Notes: generated from the sequence alone by a model not told the origin. A stretch of DNA of 64,000 nucleotides from Actinospineispora acaciae DSM 45401 (GCF_000620785.1 NZ_JIAI01000010.1:62001-126000), one strand, 5' to 3'. Positions 31,649 to 40,446 are shown, counted from the stretch's first letter. Program-made: numbers and translations.

Positions 31649-32520
31649 GCGCCCCGGCGTCCCTCCCCCGGCTCGGCCTGGGCATCGGCTGGCGGCCCGA
31701 GATCGCCGGCCTGATCGCCGAGCTGCCCGGCCTGCGGTTCTGTGAGGTCGTGGCGGAGGCGCTGGCCCCACACGGGCGGGCCGAGCCGGAGCCGCCGCCG
31801 GCGCTGGAGGCGTTGCGCGGGCGCGGCGTTACCGTCGTCCCGCACGGCACCCGGCTGTCCCTCGGCGGCGCCGAGCCGCTGGACCCCGAGCGGGTCGGCC
31901 GGTTCGTCGCGGCCGCCCGCGCGCTGGACGCCCCGCTGGTCAGCGAGCACGTGGCGTTCGTGCGGGCCGGCGGCATGGAGGCCGGGCACCTGCTGCCCAT
32001 CCCGCGCACCCGCGAGGCGCTGGGCGTGATGGTCCGCAACGTCGGCGCGGTCCAGGCCGAGCTGGACGTGCCGCTCGCGCTGGAGCCGATCGCGGCGCTG
32101 TTCGACTGGCCGGAGGACGAGCTGACCGAGGCGGACTTCCTGACCGAGCTGCTCGACCGCACCGGCGCCCTGCTGCTGCTCGACGTGGCGAACGTGTACG
32201 CCAACGCCCGCAACCGCGATGTCGACCCGCTCGCCGAGCTGCACCGGCTGCCGCTGGAGCGGGTGGCGTACGCGCACGTCGCCGGCGGCGAGGCGGACGG
32301 CGCCGGGATCTACCACGACACGCACACCGCAACCACCCCGGCGCCCGTGCTCGACCTGGTGCACGAGCTGTGCGCCAGGGCCCGCCCGCCCGCGCTCCTG
32401 CTCGAACGCGACGGCCACTACCCGCCGGCCCCGGCGCTGTGCACAGAGCTGGATGCGATCGCCGACGCCGCCGGCCTGCCCCGCATCACCCCACAGGACG
32501 ACCTGGCGGGTGTCCGATGA
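31645..32520 (+). CDS. DUF692 / MNIO family non-haem iron enzyme
   Basis: A 291-residue TIM-barrel protein of the multinuclear non-haem iron oxidase family (MbnB, TglH, BufB relatives), which oxidise cysteine residues in precursor peptides. Expected metal ligands are in place: Glu34, His67 (VVPHGTRLSLGG), His102 (SEHVAFV), Glu147 (LALEP), Asp180 with Asn183 (LLDVANVYANARN), His211 (YAHVAGG), Asp225 and His227 (YHDTHT) and Glu254 (LLERDGHY). ATG overlaps the stop of the Cys/Gly-tailed protein by 4 bases, and its own stop overlaps the next gene in the same way, so the three are one translational unit. Confidence 0.88.
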   Translation: MSAPASLPRLGLGIGWRPEIAGLIAELPGLRFCEVVAEALAPHGRAEPEPPPALEALRGRGVTVVPHGTRLSLGGAEPLDPERVGRFVAAARALDAPLVSEHVAFVRAGGMEAGHLLPIPRTREALGVMVRNVGAVQAELDVPLALEPIAALFDWPEDELTEADFLTELLDRTGALLLLDVANVYANARNRDVDPLAELHRLPLERVAYAHVAGGEADGAGIYHDTHTATTPAPVLDLVHELCARARPPALLLERDGHYPPAPALCTELDAIADAAGLPRITPQDDLAGVR

Positions 32521-32957
32521 GCCGCCCGACGCTGGCCGCCAGGCAGGCCGCGCTGGTCGCCGCGCTGGTGGCCGGCGCGGCGGTGCCGGCGGGCTTCGAC
32601 GAGGGCCGGGTCCGGGTCGCCGAGCGGGCGCTGCGGGCCAAGCGGGCCGGGGAGGTGGCGGTGGCCTGGCCCCGGCTGGCGGCCGGCCTCGGCGCCGAGT
32701 GGCCGGAGTGCTTCGGCAGGTGGGCGCGCGGGCGGCCGTCCAAGGGCGCGCTGGCCGACGGCTGGGACCTGGCCCGTGAGCTGGCGTTCCTGGGCCGGTT
32801 GCCGGCGCTGGCCGCGACCGAGCTGGCGGTGCGCGAGGTGACCGCGCGCTACGACGGAACGGCCCGGCCGCGCCCTCGGCGTGGGCCGGCGCTGCGGCGG
32901 GTACCCGGCGGGGTGGCGGTCGGCGTGCTCGGCAGGGCCTGGGTATTCGGCGCCTGA
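32517..32957 (+). CDS. Small partner protein of the MNIO enzyme (DUF2063-like N-domain?)
   Basis: A 146-residue, Ala/Arg-rich helical protein. The segment LAARQAALVAALVAGAAVPAGFDEGRVRVAERALRAKRAGEVAVAWPRLAAGLGAEWPECFGRWA resembles the N-terminal helical domain of DUF2063/BufC proteins, which pair with MNIO enzymes and help present the precursor peptide. The similarity is seen by eye only and is weak. Its translation is coupled to the MNIO gene (ATGA), and it ends the operon. Confidence in the gene is high, in the assignment moderate. Confidence 0.7.
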   Translation: MSRPTLAARQAALVAALVAGAAVPAGFDEGRVRVAERALRAKRAGEVAVAWPRLAAGLGAEWPECFGRWARGRPSKGALADGWDLARELAFLGRLPALAATELAVREVTARYDGTARPRPRRGPALRRVPGGVAVGVLGRAWVFGA

Positions 32958-33031
32958 CCGGTCGGAAACGTGCAACAAAATGTGGGCGGTGTCGCGGCGA
33001 CGGGGCATCGGCACGAGCACTGGCCGCCGCC

Positions 33032-33037
33032 TAGACT
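33032..33037 (+). promoter_or_regulatory. -10 element TAGACT upstream of accA3
   Basis: TAGACT lies 42 bases before the GTG of accA3. The leader then holds a good ribosome site, GGGGGAGG, just before the start. So this promoter is leadered, unlike several others in the window. Confidence 0.45.
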
Positions 33038-33079
33038 CGGCCGATCGAAGGTTGAGCCCATTCCTACGGGGGAGGCACC

Positions 33080-34894
33080 GTGGCCGCCGAGGCGACCCGT
33101 CAGTTGCGCAGTGTGCTCATCGCGAACCGGGGCGAGATCGCCGTGCGCGTGATCCGCGCCTGCCGCGACGCCGGCCTGCGCAGCGTGGCCGTCTACGCCG
33201 AGCCGGATCGTGACGCGCTGTTCGTCCGCCTCGCCGACGAGGCGTTCGCGCTCGGTGGAAACACGGCGGCCGAGTCGTACCTCGACTTCGAGAAGGTCAT
33301 CGGCGCGGCGAAACGCTCCGGCGCGGACGGCATCCACCCCGGCTACGGGTTCCTTTCCGAGAACGCCGACTTCGCGCAGGCGGTCATCGACGCGGGCCTG
33401 ACCTGGATCGGCCCGACCCCGCAGGCCATCCGCGACCTCGGCGACAAGGTCACCGCCCGGCACCTGGCGATGCGCGCGGGCGCCCCGCTGGTGCCCGGCA
33501 CCAAAGACCCGGTCGCCGACGCGGCCGAGGTCGAGGCGTTCGCCGACGAGCACGGGCTGCCGGTGGCGATCAAGGCGGCGTTCGGCGGCGGCGGGCGCGG
33601 CATGAAGGTGGCCCGCGAGCGCAGGGAGATCGCCGAGCTGTTCGAGTCGGCGGTCCGGGAGGCTACGGCCGCGTTCGGGCGCGGCGAGTGTTTCGTCGAG
33701 CGCTACCTGGACAAGCCCCGCCACGTGGAGGCCCAGGTCCTCGCGGACACCCACGGCAACGTGGTGGTCGTCGGCACCCGGGACTGCTCGCTGCAGCGGC
33801 GGTTCCAGAAGCTCGTGGAGGAGGCCCCCGCGCCGTTCCTGACCGACGAGCAGCGCGCCACCATCCACTCCGCCGCGAAGGCGATCTGCAAGGAAGCCGG
33901 CTACCACGGCGCCGGGACCGTCGAGTTCCTGGTCAGCCAGGACGGGCTGATCTCGTTCCTGGAGGTGAACACCCGGCTGCAGGTCGAGCACCCGGTGTCC
34001 GAGGAGACCTCCGGGCTGGACCTGGTGCGCGAGCAGTTCCGCATCGCGCAGGGCGAGCGGCTGAACGTCACCGAGGACCCCGAGCCGCGCGGGCACTCCA
34101 TCGAGTTCCGGATCAACGGCGAGGACGCCGGGCGCAACTTCCTGCCCGCGCCCGGCACCGTCAGCCGCATCGAGTACCCGGCAGGGCCGGGGGTGCGGGT
34201 GGACGCCGGGGTGGAGTCCGGCTCGGTGATCGGCGGCCAGTTCGACTCGCTGCTGGCCAAGCTGATCGTCACCGGCTCGGACCGGGCGCAGGCGCTGGAA
34301 CGCTCCCGGCGCGCGCTCGCCGAGTTCACCGTCGAGGGCATGGCCACCGTGCTCGACTTCCACCGCGTGGTCGTCGACGACCCGGCGTTCGCCGCGCTGG
34401 ACGCGGACGGGTTCACGGTGCACACCCGCTGGATCGAGACGGAGTGGGAGAACACCGTCGCCCCGTTCACCGGGGGTGCCGGCGAGGACGCCGAGGAGCC
34501 CGCCGAGCGCCAGACCGTGGTGGTCGAGGTGGGCGGGCGGCGGCTGGAGGTCTCGCTGCCCGGCGACCTGGCCCTGGGCGTCGGCGGCGGTGTCGTCGGT
34601 GGCGGCGGCGCGGCGGCCGGGGCGCGCAAGCCGCCGCGCAAGCGGGGCGGCGGCAAGGGCGGCGCGGCGGTCTCCGGCGACGCGGTGACCGCGCCCATGC
34701 AGGGCACCATCATCAAGGTGGCCGTGTCCGACGGGGACACCGTCTCGGCCGGCGACCTGGTGGTCGTGCTGGAGGCGATGAAGATGGAGAACCCGGTCAC
34801 CGCGCACAAGGGCGGCACCGTCACCGGGCTGGCCGCCGGCGCCGGCAGCTCGGTGTCCCAGGGCACCGTGATCTGCGAGATCAAGGACGCCTGA
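33080..34894 (+). CDS. accA3: Acyl-CoA carboxylase alpha subunit (biotin carboxylase + carrier)
   Basis: A 604-residue two-function protein. The N-terminal biotin carboxylase (SVLIANRGEIAVRVIRACRD, DGIHPGYGFLSENADFA, KAAFGGGGRGMKV, LEVNTRLQVEHPVSE) carboxylates biotin with ATP and bicarbonate. A Gly/Lys-rich linker (about 510-535) leads to the biotinyl carrier domain, with the biotinylated Lys568 in EAMKMEN. It should form the acyl-CoA carboxylase with AccD5 and AccE5 and be loaded by BirA, all encoded upstream. Matches Rv3285 in order. Confidence 0.96.
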   Translation: MAAEATRQLRSVLIANRGEIAVRVIRACRDAGLRSVAVYAEPDRDALFVRLADEAFALGGNTAAESYLDFEKVIGAAKRSGADGIHPGYGFLSENADFAQAVIDAGLTWIGPTPQAIRDLGDKVTARHLAMRAGAPLVPGTKDPVADAAEVEAFADEHGLPVAIKAAFGGGGRGMKVARERREIAELFESAVREATAAFGRGECFVERYLDKPRHVEAQVLADTHGNVVVVGTRDCSLQRRFQKLVEEAPAPFLTDEQRATIHSAAKAICKEAGYHGAGTVEFLVSQDGLISFLEVNTRLQVEHPVSEETSGLDLVREQFRIAQGERLNVTEDPEPRGHSIEFRINGEDAGRNFLPAPGTVSRIEYPAGPGVRVDAGVESGSVIGGQFDSLLAKLIVTGSDRAQALERSRRALAEFTVEGMATVLDFHRVVVDDPAFAALDADGFTVHTRWIETEWENTVAPFTGGAGEDAEEPAERQTVVVEVGGRRLEVSLPGDLALGVGGGVVGGGGAAAGARKPPRKRGGGKGGAAVSGDAVTAPMQGTIIKVAVSDGDTVSAGDLVVVLEAMKMENPVTAHKGGTVTGLAAGAGSSVSQGTVICEIKDA

Positions 34895-34957
34895 GCCGCG
34901 GCGTTAGCGATCGCGAACTGTTTGGACGGATCGGGTCCGCGCGGGCTCGCCGGCTCC

Positions 34958-34963
34958 TACCGT
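34958..34963 (+). promoter_or_regulatory. -10 element TACCGT, leaderless start of the PE-like gene
   Basis: TACCGT is followed by 6 bases and the ATG at 34970. No ribosome site is visible. The layout is the same as upstream of the aldo/keto reductase gene at 53336. Confidence 0.45.
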
Positions 34964-34969
34964 GTCGGC

Positions 34970-35299
34970 ATGGTCACTGACGCGAACGGGTCCGGCGGGG
35001 TCAAGCTCGAGCCGCACATGATCCCCCGGCTGCGGTCGGCGTTCCAGAGCGCGTTCGACCAGCTCGCGGACGCCGGCCAGGAGGGTGACCTCCAGATCGC
35101 CCGGCCCGCCATGGCCGACCAGGCCAGCGTCGACTACCAGTCCGAGTTCAACCAGGCCGCAGCCGAGGCCGGCCAGCAGCTGCGGGACTACCGCGCCCGG
35201 CTGCAACAGGTGCTCCAGCAGCTCGACGCCATCCAGCAGGCCTACGACCGGCAGGAGTACGACACCGCCGCGGAGCTCGCCGCCAAGCTGGAACCGTAA
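34970..35299 (+). CDS. PE-like/ESX-associated small helical protein
   Basis: A 109-residue, fully helical protein. A helical hairpin is suggested by LRSAFQSAFDQLADAG and the long Q/A-rich helix SVDYQSEFNQAAAEAGQQLRDYRARLQQVLQQLDAIQQAYDRQE. The C-terminal YDRQE (92-96) fits the YxxxD/E type VII secretion signal. It is followed by a WxG-bearing PPE-like protein and an EspG-like chaperone. A role as a type VII secreted partner is inferred from that order; it is not a canonical PE protein. Confidence 0.7.
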   Translation: MVTDANGSGGVKLEPHMIPRLRSAFQSAFDQLADAGQEGDLQIARPAMADQASVDYQSEFNQAAAEAGQQLRDYRARLQQVLQQLDAIQQAYDRQEYDTAAELAAKLEP

Positions 35300-35305
35300 A
35301 AGATC

Positions 35306-36541
35306 ATGGCGGACCAGCGGCTGGCCGGGCTGTCCCATCAGGAGCTGTGGAACCTCGCGCACGGCGGTGACCCGGCGGCGGCGTCCCGGAGCCAGGCGGC
35401 GTTCTCCCGGGTCGCGCAGGTGTTGGGCGGGGTGTCGCGGACGATCAACGCGCCGCTCGCCGAGTTCGGGATCGGCTGGCGGGGCATGGCCGCCGACGCG
35501 GGCAGGGCCGGCATCGCCCAGCACGCGCAGTGGGCCGAGGCCGCCGCCACCCGCGCCACGCTGGCCGGCAACCAGGCGGGCCAGCAGGCCGCGAGCGCCC
35601 GCACGGTGATCGCCGAGATGCCCCCACCGGCCCCGGCACCGCCCGCCGGCGCGGCGGCCCCGACGACGGGCCCGGCGGCGGCGAACTGGGCGCAGGCCGA
35701 GCAGGCGGCCGCCAACGCGCGGCAGCGCGCCCTGGAGCTGATGCAGGGCCACGCCGCCGAGTGCGCGCGGACCCGACCCACCGGCGGTTTCGCCCCGGCG
35801 CCCACGGCGGGCGCGGGCGGTGGGGCGGCCAGGGCGGTGGCCGGTGGCGCGGACGGTCGGGGCGGCGCGGCGGGCCGGGTGCGCGGGCTGGGCGGCGGCA
35901 TGAGCGGCATGAGCGGCATGGGCGGGGTCAGCGGCGCGAGCGGGGCGGGCGGTGCGGGCGGCGGCCGGGGTGGCGTCGTCGGCCGGCCCGTGTCGGTGGC
36001 CGCGGCGGGCGCTTCGGTGACGCCGCACCCCGGTGCCCGGCCGGGTTCGGTCGCGGCGGTCTCCCCCGTCCAGCACGGCGCGACGGCCCTGGGGGCGGTG
36101 TTCGGGGCGCCGGTCCGGCCCGGTCGGATGGTGGGGCCGCGCGCGGAGGCGTCACGGCCCGGCGACGGCGGTACCGGGCCGGCCACGGCCGGTCGGCGGG
36201 GCACGGACCGCACGCGGGCGGAGCCGCTCCCGGAACGACCAGTCCCGGTCGGCGGCGCCTCGGCCTCGCCAGTGCCCGACCAGCGCGACGGCCTGCCCGC
36301 CGCCCCCGGCCCGCAACAGCCGCACGGCCCGCCGGACGGGGGCACCGGCACCGACCCGGGCGCGCGCGGCCAGGGCCGCCCCGGTGCGGTGGGCCCGCCC
36401 GCCCCGATGGTGCCGCCGCTGCTCGGTGGCGCCGGGATGGTCGGTGACGACGCCACGTACGAGCGCCCCGACTTCCTGCTCGACGACTCCGACCTGTTCA
36501 CCGACGACGGATGGGTGGCACCGCCAGTGATCGGGCAATGA
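35306..36541 (+). CDS. PPE-like protein, putative type VII substrate
   Basis: A 411-residue protein. The first ~160 residues are helical with a WRG turn (58-60) inside APLAEFGIGWRGMAADAGRAG, then two long Ala/Gln-rich helices. This is how PPE-like ESX substrates begin. The remaining ~250 residues are a low-complexity Gly/Ala/Pro tail, with GGMSGMSGMGGVSGASGAGG as the clearest repeat. The last 30 residues are acidic (YERPDFLLDDSDLFTDDGWVAPP). It lies between a PE-like gene and espG. No ESX membrane core genes are in the window. Confidence 0.75.
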   Translation: MADQRLAGLSHQELWNLAHGGDPAAASRSQAAFSRVAQVLGGVSRTINAPLAEFGIGWRGMAADAGRAGIAQHAQWAEAAATRATLAGNQAGQQAASARTVIAEMPPPAPAPPAGAAAPTTGPAAANWAQAEQAAANARQRALELMQGHAAECARTRPTGGFAPAPTAGAGGGAARAVAGGADGRGGAAGRVRGLGGGMSGMSGMGGVSGASGAGGAGGGRGGVVGRPVSVAAAGASVTPHPGARPGSVAAVSPVQHGATALGAVFGAPVRPGRMVGPRAEASRPGDGGTGPATAGRRGTDRTRAEPLPERPVPVGGASASPVPDQRDGLPAAPGPQQPHGPPDGGTGTDPGARGQGRPGAVGPPAPMVPPLLGGAGMVGDDATYERPDFLLDDSDLFTDDGWVAPPVIGQ

Positions 36542-37359
36542 CTACGACGGCGCCGGCGTTGGACCGGCAGTACCGAGGGCCGGGGCGACGGGTGCTCACC
36601 GCGGTGGAGTTCGACGTCCTCTGGGAGTGGCTCGGCCTCGGCGCCACCCCGGTGGTGCTCCGGCTGGACTCACCGGGGCGCACCCACGCCGAGCGCCGGG
36701 GCATCGTGGCGACCGGCTGGCAAGGCCTGCGCCAGCGCGGCCTGGCCGACATCAACGGGCCCGACCCCGAAGTCGTGCGGCTGATGCACCTGCTCGCGGT
36801 GCCCAGCCGCCAGGTGGAGCTGCGGATGCGGCTGGGACGCGAGCTGCGGGTGGTGGCCGCCGGGCACCCCGGGGCCACCGCGCTGGCCGTCCGCCAGGAC
36901 GCCACCGTGACCCTGAGCAGCGCGACCGGGCCGGTGGGCGCCGCGCTGGGTGCGCTGCCGCCGGCCAGGCCCGGTCCCGCGCACGCCGTCGCGCTGCCCA
37001 GCGCCGACCTGGAGGCCGCCACCGCCGAGGCCGGCCAGGGCGGCGGCCGGACACTGGCCGAGGCGCTGGCCGCGCGCGGGCTCACCGAGGACGACGCCGA
37101 GCAGGTGGAGGCGATCCTGCACGCCACCAGCCGGCGTGGCCAGCTCAGCGTGCTCGCCGCCGACCACTGGGGGGTGCTGCACCGGCTGCGCAAGGTGGTC
37201 GGCGTGCTGGACACCCGCCACGGCAGGTACCTCATGCAGCGCGCCACCGCCGCCGACGGCGTGGAGTGGACGACGCTCGCCCCCACCGACACGAACCGGC
37301 TGCACGCCAGGCTGGACACGCTGCTCGCCGAGGCGGAGGCGGACGCCGGCAGGATCTGA
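36538..37359 (+). CDS. EspG-type type VII secretion chaperone
   Basis: A 273-residue EspG-family protein: LTAVEFDVLWEWLGLGATPVVLRLDSPG at the start, RGLADINGPDPEVVRLMHLLAVPSRQVELRMRLG in the middle, and the C-terminal HWGVLHRLRKVVGVLDTRHGRYLMQRA strand pair. EspG binds a PE-PPE pair in the cytosol and keeps it soluble for export. ATG overlaps the stop of the PPE-like gene (ATGA). This makes the PE/PPE/EspG reading of the cluster more secure. Confidence 0.88.
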   Translation: MTTTAPALDRQYRGPGRRVLTAVEFDVLWEWLGLGATPVVLRLDSPGRTHAERRGIVATGWQGLRQRGLADINGPDPEVVRLMHLLAVPSRQVELRMRLGRELRVVAAGHPGATALAVRQDATVTLSSATGPVGAALGALPPARPGPAHAVALPSADLEAATAEAGQGGGRTLAEALAARGLTEDDAEQVEAILHATSRRGQLSVLAADHWGVLHRLRKVVGVLDTRHGRYLMQRATAADGVEWTTLAPTDTNRLHARLDTLLAEAEADAGRI

Positions 37360-37364
37360 CCCGG

Positions 37365-38570
37365 TCACGGGCGCTGCTCGAACCCGGCCAGCACCTTCGG
37401 CAGCGCCTGGGTGAACGCGTCCGAGTGGTCGACCGCCGCGCCGAGGTCGATCACCTCGGCCCGGCCGCCGGCCGCCCGCACCGCGCGCTGGCAGTACGTC
37501 GCGTTGGCGATCGGCACGTCCCGGTCACCGGTGGACGCGAACAGCCGCACCGGGACGTCGGGCCGCCAGTCGCAGCTGGCCCCGGCCACCCGCAGCGCAT
37601 CGGCCAGCGCGCCCCCGGGACGGCGCAGCCCGGCCAGGAACTCCGGCGTGAACAGCTCCTCCAGGGTGCGCGGCATCGCCGTCATCACCTCGCGCGGGCC
37701 GTGGCTGCCGTCCATCAGCCCCTCCACCGTCCTGTCGTACGGCGGCCGGAACGCCTCGGACGGCGTGCCGTACAGATGGTGCAGCCGGTTCCAGGCCACC
37801 GTCAGGTACGCCATGTACGCGGGGCCGTTGGCGATCCCGCTGGTCACCGCCGTGTGCAGGGTGCCGGCGTAGTCGTGCGGCCCGCTGATCGGGGCCAGCC
37901 CGGCCACCCGGAACGAACCGCCCTGTGCCAGCTCACGGCCCACCGCCATCGCCGCCGGGCCGCCCTGCGAATGGCCGGTGAGCAGCACCCGCCCGTCCAG
38001 CCGGTGCCCGTCCCGCTCGGCAACCGCACGGGTGGCGCGCAGCGAGTCCACCGAGGCGGTCACCGTCGATGGCAGGTGGTCGTACGGATGGAAGCCGGGG
38101 CCGGTGCCCAGGCCAAGGTAGTCCGGCGCGGACACGACATACCCGTCGGCGGCGAAGAACAGCGCCGCCGCGCGGTCCGAGCCGTCCGCGCTCACCGATC
38201 CGGCGTCGGCGCGGGCCACCGTCGTGCCGTGCTGCCAGGACACCAGCTCGGCCCGCGTCGCGTCCGTCTTCGGCACCGTGACCAGCGCGCTCGCCGTGGT
38301 CGGCCGGCCGTTCGGGTCCACCGTGGCGTACTCCACCCGCCGCGCGCTCACCCCGTAGCGCACCCGGGACGTGTCCAGCCCCTGCTCGGCCAGGACGCCG
38401 CGCACCTGGCTCACATCCATCTCCGCCAACGGCACGGTCGCGACCACCGCACCCCGCGCGGGCTCCGGCGCGACCGCGGACCCGGCCACCGGCCGATCCT
38501 GACCGCCACAGGCCGCTGTGAACACGAACATCAGTACGGCGCCGAGGGCGGCGCCAAGCATCGGAGGCAT
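37365..38570 (-). CDS. Secreted lipase/esterase lipoprotein (LIP family)
   Basis: A 401-residue alpha/beta hydrolase with a lipoprotein signal peptide (VLMFVFTAAC, Cys21). The catalytic serine is in the GHSQGG elbow. Upstream SWQHGTTVARADAG and DYLGLGTGPGFHPYDHLPS are typical of the secretory lipase/LIP family. The late ...VRLFASTGDRDVPIANATYCQRAV and VDHSDAF give the Asp and His of the triad. Substrate is unknown. It converges on the espG-like gene with 5 bp between stops. Confidence 0.85.
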   Translation of the reverse strand: MPPMLGAALGAVLMFVFTAACGGQDRPVAGSAVAPEPARGAVVATVPLAEMDVSQVRGVLAEQGLDTSRVRYGVSARRVEYATVDPNGRPTTASALVTVPKTDATRAELVSWQHGTTVARADAGSVSADGSDRAAALFFAADGYVVSAPDYLGLGTGPGFHPYDHLPSTVTASVDSLRATRAVAERDGHRLDGRVLLTGHSQGGPAAMAVGRELAQGGSFRVAGLAPISGPHDYAGTLHTAVTSGIANGPAYMAYLTVAWNRLHHLYGTPSEAFRPPYDRTVEGLMDGSHGPREVMTAMPRTLEELFTPEFLAGLRRPGGALADALRVAGASCDWRPDVPVRLFASTGDRDVPIANATYCQRAVRAAGGRAEVIDLGAAVDHSDAFTQALPKVLAGFEQRP

Positions 38571-38646
38571 ACCCCAACCCTCGCGCCTCGGCCGGCGAAG
38601 AACACTCCGACCAGCACCCCAGCTCGAGGTAGGGCTAGCCGCGGGT

Positions 38647-40446
38647 TCAGGCCACCGGCTCGACCAGGTCCGGGCGCGCCTCCGGGGCGGCGGAGCGCAC
38701 GGCATCGGCGGACGCGTCGTTCGGCTCGGTCTGCGAACCGCGCTCGGCGTCGACCCGCGCGGTGTACACCTCGACCTCGCGGCGCACCCGCGCGTCGTCC
38801 CAGCCCAGCACCTCGGCCATCAGCTCGGCCACCGCCACCGCGCAGTCCACGCCCCGGTGCGCGTACTCGATGGAGATGCGGGTGCGGCGGGTCAGCACGT
38901 CCTCCAGGTGCAGCGCGCCCTCGTGCGCGGCCGCGTACACCACCTCGACCTTGAGGTACTCCGGCGCCGCCGGCACCGGGGTGAGCAGGTCGGGCCGGCC
39001 CTCGGCCAGCTCCAACACGTGGTGCAGCAGCGAGCCGTAGCGGTCCAGCAGGTGCCGGACCCGGTACGGGTGCAGCCGGTAGTGCGCGCCGAGCTGCTCG
39101 GACTGGTTGACCAGCGCGTGGTAGCCGTCCGCGCCGAGCAGCGGCACCCGGTCGGTGATGGACGGCGCCACCCGGTTCGGGATGTCCGCGCCGGCCGCGT
39201 CCACCGCGTCGGCGGCCATCACCCGGTACGTGGTGTACTTCCCGCCCGCGATCGCCACCAGCCCGGGCGCCACCCTGGCCACCGCGTGCTCGCGGGACAG
39301 CTTGGACGTGACCTCGCTCTCGCCGGCCAACAGCGGCCGCAGCCCGGCGTAGACGCCCTCGATGTCGTCGTGGGTCAGCGGCGCGGCAAGCACCCGGTTG
39401 ACGTGTTCGAGCACGTAGTCGATGTCCGCCTTGGTCGCGGCCGGGTGCGCGAGGTCCAGGTTCCAGTCGGTGTCGGTGGTGCCGATGATCCAGTGGTTGC
39501 GCCACGGGATGACGAACAGCACCGACTTCTCGGTACGCAGGATCATGCCGGTGTCCGAGACGATCCGGTCCCGGGGAACGACCAGGTGCACGCCCTTGGA
39601 CGCGCGCACCCGGAACCGCCCCCGCCCGCCGGACAGCCGCTGGATCTCGTCGGTCCACACGCCGGTGCAGTTGACCACCACGTGCGCGTACACGTCGGTC
39701 TCCGCGCCGTTCTCGGCGTCGCGCACCCGCACCCCGGAGATCCGGTCCGCCTCCCGGTGGAAGTCGATCACCTGCGTGGAGGTACGCACGATCGCGCCGT
39801 AGTGGGCGGCGGTGCGGGCCACCGTCATGGTGTGCCGGGCGTCGTCGGCCTGCGCGTCGTAGTACCGCACCGCGCCGATCAGCGCGTCCGGCCGCAACCC
39901 GGGCGCCAGCCGCAGCGCGCCGGCCCTGGTCAGGTGCTTCTGGCCGGGCACCGAGCGGGCGCCGCCCATGGTGTCGTACAGCGTGAGCCCGGCCGCCACG
40001 TACGGGCGCTCCCAGAACCGCCCGTGCAGCGGGTACAGAAAGCTGACCGGCTTGACCAGGTGCGGCGCCAGCCGGGTGAGCATCAGCTCGCGCTCCCGCA
40101 ACGCCTCGCGGACCAGTCCGAACTCCAGCTGCTCCAGGTACCGCAGCCCGCCGTGGAACAGCTTGGACGACCGCGACGAGGTGCCCGAGGCCAGGTCGCG
40201 CGCCTCCACCAGGGCCACCCGCAGCCCCCGGGTGGCGGCGTCCAGCGCGGTGCCGGCGCCGACCACCCCACCCCCGATCACCAGCAGGTCGACGTGCTGG
40301 CCGGCCAACGCCCGCCAGCTCCGTTCGCGTTCCGCCGGTCCGAGCCGGCCGAGATCCCCTATCGCTGCCTGCTCCACACCGACGACCCTAGCGCGGGCGG
40401 CCGGGCTACCCCCTCCGTTCGCACCCATCCGGTCGGCCGAGATCAT
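38647..40446 (-). CDS. glpD: Glycerol-3-phosphate dehydrogenase, FAD-dependent
   Basis: A 599-residue FAD enzyme that oxidises glycerol-3-phosphate to DHAP and feeds the quinone pool. The Rossmann motif LLVIGGGVVGAGTALDAATRG (~54-74), TSSRSSKLFHGGLRYLEQ, SKGVHLVVPR and IIGTTDTDW are conserved, with a C-terminal helical domain (EYAHRGVDCAVAVAELMAEVLGW). Its ATG shares one base with the lpdA stop (TGATG). The lpdA-glpD pair matches Rv3303c-Rv3302c. An alternative start ATG lies at 40428. Confidence 0.95.
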   Translation of the reverse strand: MISADRMGANGGGSPAARARVVGVEQAAIGDLGRLGPAERERSWRALAGQHVDLLVIGGGVVGAGTALDAATRGLRVALVEARDLASGTSSRSSKLFHGGLRYLEQLEFGLVREALRERELMLTRLAPHLVKPVSFLYPLHGRFWERPYVAAGLTLYDTMGGARSVPGQKHLTRAGALRLAPGLRPDALIGAVRYYDAQADDARHTMTVARTAAHYGAIVRTSTQVIDFHREADRISGVRVRDAENGAETDVYAHVVVNCTGVWTDEIQRLSGGRGRFRVRASKGVHLVVPRDRIVSDTGMILRTEKSVLFVIPWRNHWIIGTTDTDWNLDLAHPAATKADIDYVLEHVNRVLAAPLTHDDIEGVYAGLRPLLAGESEVTSKLSREHAVARVAPGLVAIAGGKYTTYRVMAADAVDAAGADIPNRVAPSITDRVPLLGADGYHALVNQSEQLGAHYRLHPYRVRHLLDRYGSLLHHVLELAEGRPDLLTPVPAAPEYLKVEVVYAAAHEGALHLEDVLTRRTRISIEYAHRGVDCAVAVAELMAEVLGWDDARVRREVEVYTARVDAERGSQTEPNDASADAVRSAAPEARPDLVEPVA

